From NCBI GenBank assembly GCA_002403855.1, contig DHIO01000058.1:7620-17671 (forward strand): a stretch of DNA of 10,052 nucleotides, read 5' to 3'. Origin of the DNA: Acidimicrobiia bacterium UBA4744. GTDB lineage: Bacteria > Actinomycetota > Acidimicrobiia > Spongiisociales > UBA4744. How positions within the stretch are numbered: the stretch's first letter is position 1; every line of letters starts with the position of its first letter. The position numbers were made by a program, and so were the translations under genes. The notes under the pieces were generated by a model, which searched no databases, was not told where the DNA came from, and saw only the letters and a list, made by a program, of their open reading frames with translations. Shown here piece after piece: positions 6,625 to 10,052 of the stretch.

Positions 6625-7368
6625 ATGACTTACACATTGGTGCTGCTCCGCCACGGTGAGAGCATCTGGAACAAGGCGAACCTGTTCACCGGATGGACGG
6701 ACGTGCCGCTCTCCGAAAAGGGCGTCGAAGAGGCCCAGGCCGCCGGACGCCTGCTCACGGAGGAGGGGTACACGTTCGATGTGGTGCATACCTCGCTGCA
6801 GCTGCGCGCTATTCAAACCGCCAACCTGACCCTGGAGGAGATGGGGCTCTTGTGGTTGCCGGTTACCAGGCATTGGCGACTCAACGAGCGCCACTACGGG
6901 GCGTTGCAGGGGTTGAACAAGAAGGAGACGGCAGACAAGTACGGCAAGGAGCAGGTGTTCGTGTGGCGCCGCAGCTACGACACGCCGCCACCGGCCCTAG
7001 AGCCGGACGACGAGCGTCATCCCCGGCACGATCGCCGGTACGCCGACCTGGCCCCCGATGTTCTCCCTGCGACTGAATGCCTGAAGGATGTGGTGGCGCG
7101 CATGCTGCCGTACTGGTACGACTGGATGATCACCGACATCGGGGCCGGCAAACGGCTGTTGGTGGCGGCTCACGGCAACAGCCTGCGGGCGCTGGTCAAG
7201 CATCTCGACGGCATCTCCGACGAGGAGATACCCGACTTGAACATACCGACCGGCATCCCGCTCGTCTATCAGTTGGACGATCGGTTTGCCCGGGTGGACA
7301 GCTACTATCTGGGCGACCCGGAAGCGGCCGCCAAGGCCGCGGAAGCGGTGGCCAAACAGGCAGAATGA
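6625..7368 (+). CDS. gpmA: 2,3-bisphosphoglycerate-dependent phosphoglycerate mutase
   Basis: Interconverts 3- and 2-phosphoglycerate in cytoplasmic glycolysis via a phosphohistidine; histidine phosphatase superfamily. The 247 aa compares with 250 for E. coli GpmA. Visible: LLRHGES at 7-13 with the phosphorylated His10, FTGWTDVPLSEKG at 21-33, Arg61 in LQLRAIQT, Glu88 in NERHYGALQG, the long insertion WRRSYDTPPP at 114-123 that marks cofactor-dependent mutases rather than simple phosphatases, and the second catalytic His183 in AAHGNSLRAL. The C-terminus ends in an Ala/Lys/Glu-rich helix (about 231-247). The ATG follows GAGGGGAC at 6617-6624, identical to the bases before pgk. Its place between tpiA and secG is not the usual arrangement; it extends the local set of lower-glycolysis genes. 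It could be read from the tpiA promoter across the repeat array or from an unseen one of its own. Confidence 0.97.
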   Translation: MTYTLVLLRHGESIWNKANLFTGWTDVPLSEKGVEEAQAAGRLLTEEGYTFDVVHTSLQLRAIQTANLTLEEMGLLWLPVTRHWRLNERHYGALQGLNKKETADKYGKEQVFVWRRSYDTPPPALEPDDERHPRHDRRYADLAPDVLPATECLKDVVARMLPYWYDWMITDIGAGKRLLVAAHGNSLRALVKHLDGISDEEIPDLNIPTGIPLVYQLDDRFARVDSYYLGDPEAAAKAAEAVAKQAE

Positions 7369-7378
7369 CTGAAGGAGC

Positions 7379-7408
7379 TTGACCATCAGGGGCAGCGCCC
7401 GTCATACT
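7379..7408 (+). promoter_or_regulatory. Sigma-70-type promoter upstream of secG
   Basis: TTGACC at 7379-7384 (five of six consensus bases) and CATACT at 7403-7408 (four of six, including the conserved A2 and T6) are separated by 18 bp. They begin 11 nt after the gpmA stop. Transcription would start near 7415, giving about 50 nt of leader before the secG ATG. A GGGC-AGC-GCCC inverted repeat lies within the spacer (7390-7400). The match is good for a GC-rich genome. Confidence 0.6.
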
Positions 7409-7455
7409 TGTCCGACTCATTCAATCCGCCGCTCGCCGGCGCGTGGCGGCAACCT

Positions 7456-7459
7456 GGAG
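7456..7459 (+). promoter_or_regulatory. Ribosome binding site deciding the secG start
   Basis: GGAG lies five bases before the ATG at 7465. The frame continues upstream to a TTG at 7408, but that codon overlaps the promoter -10 box and has no ribosome binding site, so the ATG at 7465 is chosen. Upstream, CCGCC (7426-7430) can pair with GGCGG (7445-7449) around the palindrome CGCCGGCG, placing a small hairpin in the leader. Confidence 0.6.
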
Positions 7460-7464
7460 AAACG

Positions 7465-7710
7465 ATGGACATACTGACCACCATCATCATCGTGCTGCAC
7501 GTCATCGTGTCGCTGGCACTCATCGTGCTGATCCTGCTGCACGCGGGGCGCGGCGGCGGCATGTCGGATCTCTTCGGCGGCGGCATGGGACCCTCGGCGG
7601 CAATGGGCGGCTCTACGGTGGTGGAGAGGAACCTGGACCGCCTCACCGTTGTCACCGGCGTCACCTTTGCGGTGACGACCATGCTGCTTTCCTGGCTCCT
7701 CGGACGCTGA
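7465..7710 (+). CDS. secG: Protein translocase subunit SecG
   Basis: SecG is a small membrane subunit of the SecYEG channel that assists SecA-driven export. The 81-aa product has the expected form: transmembrane helix 1 at about 4-26, a glycine-rich cytoplasmic loop with RGGGMSDLFGGGMG at 29-42 that is typical of the family, and transmembrane helix 2 at about 58-79 ending in LLGR. The length is normal for actinobacterial SecG. It follows gpmA by 96 nt and appears to have its own promoter. secG next to tpiA is the standard Gram-positive neighbourhood, here separated by gpmA. No rpmE-, ppc- or pgl-type gene follows; the next 244 nt are non-coding. Confidence 0.93.
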   Translation: MDILTTIIIVLHVIVSLALIVLILLHAGRGGGMSDLFGGGMGPSAAMGGSTVVERNLDRLTVVTGVTFAVTTMLLSWLLGR

Positions 7711-7954
7711 GGCGTTCCCACCAGGAAACCACCGGCAGCCCGATGGCACCTATCTCGAAGACCGGTCGAGTCGATGAAGATCAACCCGGCCAACCCCATG
7801 GAATCCACCCCGCCGGTTCGATTGGTCTGAGGGTTTTCCCGCCCGGCCGGCACTCCGCCCGTACTGATAGGACCTCCGGCCTCGTGGTCGCCGGATCCGA
7901 CCCGAAGAACGCGTCCGGCCGTCGCACGCAGCGGGATAGCTCAGCAGATTCCTA
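7711..7954. other. Non-coding gap between secG and the binding-protein gene
   Basis: I see no gene here. A 70-codon frame from an ATG at 7743 has no ribosome binding site and low-complexity, unfamily-like content. GCCGGA (7890-7895) can pair with TCCGGC (7914-7919) across an 18-nt loop, without a T-run. GCGGGATAGCTCAG at 7931-7944 is close to the 5' end of a bacterial tRNA (E. coli tRNA-Gly begins with the same bases plus one extra A) but no tRNA fold follows. I find no convincing promoter for the downstream gene. Confidence 0.5.
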
Positions 7955-9781
7955 GTGGGTGCTCACGTCCGACCCCGCTCTCGTCTTGCCCGGCGGGCGT
8001 GGCGTGTCTCACTGGCGATCGCCGCGGTAGCCGCCCTCGGTGCGGGAGTATGGGCGCTGAACGAGGGTGGAACTCAGGAGGCGGCGCCCACCACGACGGT
8101 GCCGCCGACGATCGCTCCGACGTCGACGACGTCGGAGCCCACCACCTCCGTCACCGAGCCGGTTCCCCTTGAACATCCTTACGGGGGCGAGATCACCGTC
8201 GGTATCGCAACCGAACCGACCACCCTCAACCCATTCCTGGAAGGCGGGGGAGCGGATGTGGTGCACCTCATCGGTAGAACCGTATGGGCGGGCGGGATTG
8301 CGCTCGACGGCCTCACGCACGACCCGTTCCCGGTGCTCCTCAGCGAAATCCCCAGCCTCGGCAACGGCGGTTTGGTGGAGAACGACGACGGCACGGTCAC
8401 CGTCACGTACCGGATCAACCCCGAGGCGAGATGGGAGGACGGCTCTCCCGTGACCGGAGCAGACTTCGAGTTCACGTACCGCCTCGTAACGGATCCGTCG
8501 CAGCCGATCCGGGTTGATGTGCGAGCCCCTTACACGGCGATCGTGCCGGGTTCACTGCAAGTCGCCGATCGAACGGTCACCTTCGAACTGGTCGGTCCGT
8601 CGCTCGCCTACCTGGACGTGTTCTCGATCGTGGTCCCGGTCGCCCAGGTGGGGGAGAGCGACTTCTCGGCCGACTGGAACGAGCGGCACTGGATGAGCGC
8701 CGGCCCCTTCCGGTTTGGAGATTGGTTCCCGGGTGACTCGATCACGCTGCAACGCAACGACGAGTATTGGGGGATCGACGCCGAGACCGGTCAGCGGTTG
8801 CCCTATCTCGATCGGCTGGTGTTCCAGGTGCCCGCCGGGCAGGGTGGGGTGGTGGCCGGGTTCCAGACCGGGGTGTTCGACGTTATCGCAGTGCCACCCG
8901 ATCCGACCGTGATTGGGGAACTCGAAGCCCTGAACGAAGTGGACGTACAGGTTGGTCGAGGGCCCACCTGGGAGCATCTCAGCTTTCAGTTCGGTTCGGG
9001 GCGGTTGGAGCGCAACCCGGACTCCCTGAACGAGCATCTCGACTACCGGCGCGCCGTTGCTCACGCCGTCGACCGGGCCCAGGTTGCCGGGGCGGTTTCT
9101 GAGGGTCGGGCGAAGGCCCTCGACTCGCCGTTGAGCATCATGTGGCCGGCCGCCGCGTCGCCGGGCTGGGCGGACTACCGGGGGGACGGTGCCGAAGCGA
9201 CGGCCTCGCTGGAGGCGTTGCGTTCGGTCGTCGACGTTTCTATTCCCCGGGCGGTCTTGACCCACAACAACACGCCCGAACGCGCCGTGGCGGTGGAGGA
9301 GTTGGGTCGGATGTTCGCGGCCGGCGGGATAGCGCTGGATTCCGAACCGCCCGAAGAGACGGGCGTCTATTTCCTGGAGACGGTTGGCCCCGGCCGTTTT
9401 GATCTCGCCGAGTGGGCCTGGGTGCCGACCCTCGGACCCTCGGGAGCAGTCGCGGATCTGCGGCGCTGGTTTTCGACTACGCCGGAAGCGGGAGGATCGA
9501 ACTTCTCCCGGTGGCCGGGCCAGGCTGTTGAGCCGGCCGAAGATCTGGCCGGGCTGACCGAGCTTCTGGAAGAGGTAGCCGCCGAACCCGACCTCGACAA
9601 CGTGAGATTGATGCTCGGAGAGATCGAGACCCTGATGGCCGATCTGGTAGTCACGCTGCCGCTCTACGGCGAGCTCAACGCCGGCGCGGTACACACCGAT
9701 GCTCTGTCCGGGTACCGGCATTCGATCATCCCCGGTGGTGACACCTGGAACGTCGCTACCTGGCATCGGGCCGACCGATGA
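7955..9781 (+). CDS. ABC transporter substrate-binding protein, family 5 (peptide/solute type)
   Basis: A DppA/OppA-like extracytoplasmic binding protein that would capture a peptide or similar solute for an ABC importer; the ligand cannot be read from sequence. 608 aa: basic N-terminus (RPRSRLARRAWR, 6-17), one hydrophobic segment at about 18-35, a Thr/Pro/Ser-rich linker at 41-71, then the binding domain from about 77. Family landmarks are IATEPTTLNPF at 84-94, WEDGSPVTGADFEFTYRL at 160-177, GPFRFGDWFPGDSITLQRND at 250-269, DEYWG at 269-273 and the RRAVAHAVDRAQVAGAVSEG segment at 365-384. No cysteine occurs anywhere, so it cannot be a lipoprotein; it is either held by an uncleaved N-terminal helix or cut near VWA-LN and released. 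GTG at 7955 is the only sensible start, directly after an in-frame TAG, with no clear ribosome binding site. No permease or ATPase gene accompanies it in the window. Confidence 0.87.
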   Translation: MGAHVRPRSRLARRAWRVSLAIAAVAALGAGVWALNEGGTQEAAPTTTVPPTIAPTSTTSEPTTSVTEPVPLEHPYGGEITVGIATEPTTLNPFLEGGGADVVHLIGRTVWAGGIALDGLTHDPFPVLLSEIPSLGNGGLVENDDGTVTVTYRINPEARWEDGSPVTGADFEFTYRLVTDPSQPIRVDVRAPYTAIVPGSLQVADRTVTFELVGPSLAYLDVFSIVVPVAQVGESDFSADWNERHWMSAGPFRFGDWFPGDSITLQRNDEYWGIDAETGQRLPYLDRLVFQVPAGQGGVVAGFQTGVFDVIAVPPDPTVIGELEALNEVDVQVGRGPTWEHLSFQFGSGRLERNPDSLNEHLDYRRAVAHAVDRAQVAGAVSEGRAKALDSPLSIMWPAAASPGWADYRGDGAEATASLEALRSVVDVSIPRAVLTHNNTPERAVAVEELGRMFAAGGIALDSEPPEETGVYFLETVGPGRFDLAEWAWVPTLGPSGAVADLRRWFSTTPEAGGSNFSRWPGQAVEPAEDLAGLTELLEEVAAEPDLDNVRLMLGEIETLMADLVVTLPLYGELNAGAVHTDALSGYRHSIIPGGDTWNVATWHRADR

Positions 9782-9810
9782 GCGGGAACCGGCAGCAGAC
9801 GGTCGGTGGG

Positions 9811-9816
9811 TATACT
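9811..9816 (+). promoter_or_regulatory. -10 box of the tRNA-Leu promoter
   Basis: TATACT matches the sigma-70 -10 consensus at five of six positions and ends 11 nt before the mature tRNA 5' end, giving a start near 9823. No good -35 hexamer is visible 16-18 bp upstream. TG lies two bases before the box (TGGGTATACT), near but not exactly an extended -10. Confidence 0.6.
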
Positions 9817-9827
9817 CCCGTCGCTAC

Positions 9828-9915
<88 letters not shown>

Positions 9916-9918
9916 AGA

Positions 9919-9940
9919 AACCCCCAGGTAGACGGGGGTT
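9919..9940 (+). terminator. Terminator-like hairpin after tRNA-Leu
   Basis: AACCCCC (9919-9925) pairs with GGGGGTT (9934-9940) around an eight-base loop, a strong 7-bp stem starting four bases after the CCA. It is followed by a T-rich but interrupted stretch (TGTCTGGTTCTTGTC), so it is a plausible though imperfect Rho-independent terminator for the tRNA. Confidence 0.6.
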
Positions 9941-10052
9941 GTGTCTGGTTCTTGTCGTTCAGGCTGAACGTCCAGCGAACTCCGACCAAACTCTGGGGTG
10001 AGCTCTGCTCAAAGCTCTGCCAGATCATCGAGTTTACATACTGGCTCAGGAT
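9941..10052. other. Right-edge sequence without a supported gene
   Basis: No gene is supported. A minus-strand frame is open from the window edge to a stop inside the tRNA T arm, and a plus-strand frame is also open, but neither shows a recognisable motif in about 35 codons. GTTCAG-G-CTGAAC at 9957-9969 is a perfect short inverted repeat, and AGCTCTGC occurs twice (10001-10008, 10013-10020). The minus-strand reading could be the end of an integrase-type gene next to the tRNA, but this cannot be judged from what is visible. Confidence 0.35.

Noticed and set aside
7743..7955. A 70-codon plus-strand frame after secG
   Set aside because: No ribosome binding site and no family resemblance. It overlaps the next gene's GTG only by chance at its stop.

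Overview
The window is GC-rich chromosomal DNA. It carries a compact run of housekeeping genes on the plus strand, interrupted by one minus-strand gene. The order uvrC - rapZ - yvcK - pgk - tpiA - secG is the classic Gram-positive/actinobacterial block. The surface protein in the middle has cysteine-containing SLH repeats of a type I associate with Acidimicrobiia and related deep-branching Actinobacteria. I infer a high-GC actinobacterium of that kind. No 16S gene or other species marker is present, so the class is an inference.

Layout. 1-1287: 3' two-thirds of uvrC (excision repair nuclease), cut by the left edge. 1366-2226: rapZ. 2223-3194: yvcK, overlapping rapZ by the four bases ATGA. 3210-4394: pgk, starting 15 nt after yvcK. 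4408-5634, minus strand: a secreted M23 peptidase with a thrombospondin-type-3 calcium repeat and three SLH repeats, convergent with pgk and divergent from tpiA. 5750-6517: tpiA. 6521-6599: a tandem heptamer array that inverts on itself. 6625-7368: gpmA. 7465-7710: secG, with its own sigma-70-like promoter at 7379-7408. 7955-9781: an orphan family 5 substrate-binding protein. 9828-9915: tRNA-Leu(GAG) with encoded CCA, a good -10 box upstream and a terminator-like hairpin downstream. The last 112 bases hold no gene I can support.

How the genes fit together. pgk, tpiA and gpmA are three enzymes of lower glycolysis/gluconeogenesis. RapZ and YvcK are regulators tied to amino-sugar and UDP-GlcNAc supply for the cell wall, and the M23-SLH protein acts on or at the wall. 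The neighbourhood therefore couples central carbon flux with envelope building. The two genes usually expected between yvcK and pgk in Actinobacteria (whiA and gap) are absent.

Most of the window is ordinary. The least ordinary items are the inverted heptamer array between tpiA and gpmA, the missing whiA-gap segment, the surface-protein gene lodged between pgk and tpiA, and the cysteine-free, transporter-less binding protein at the right end. I do not see a clear new biological system such as a defence, mobile or biosynthetic cassette.
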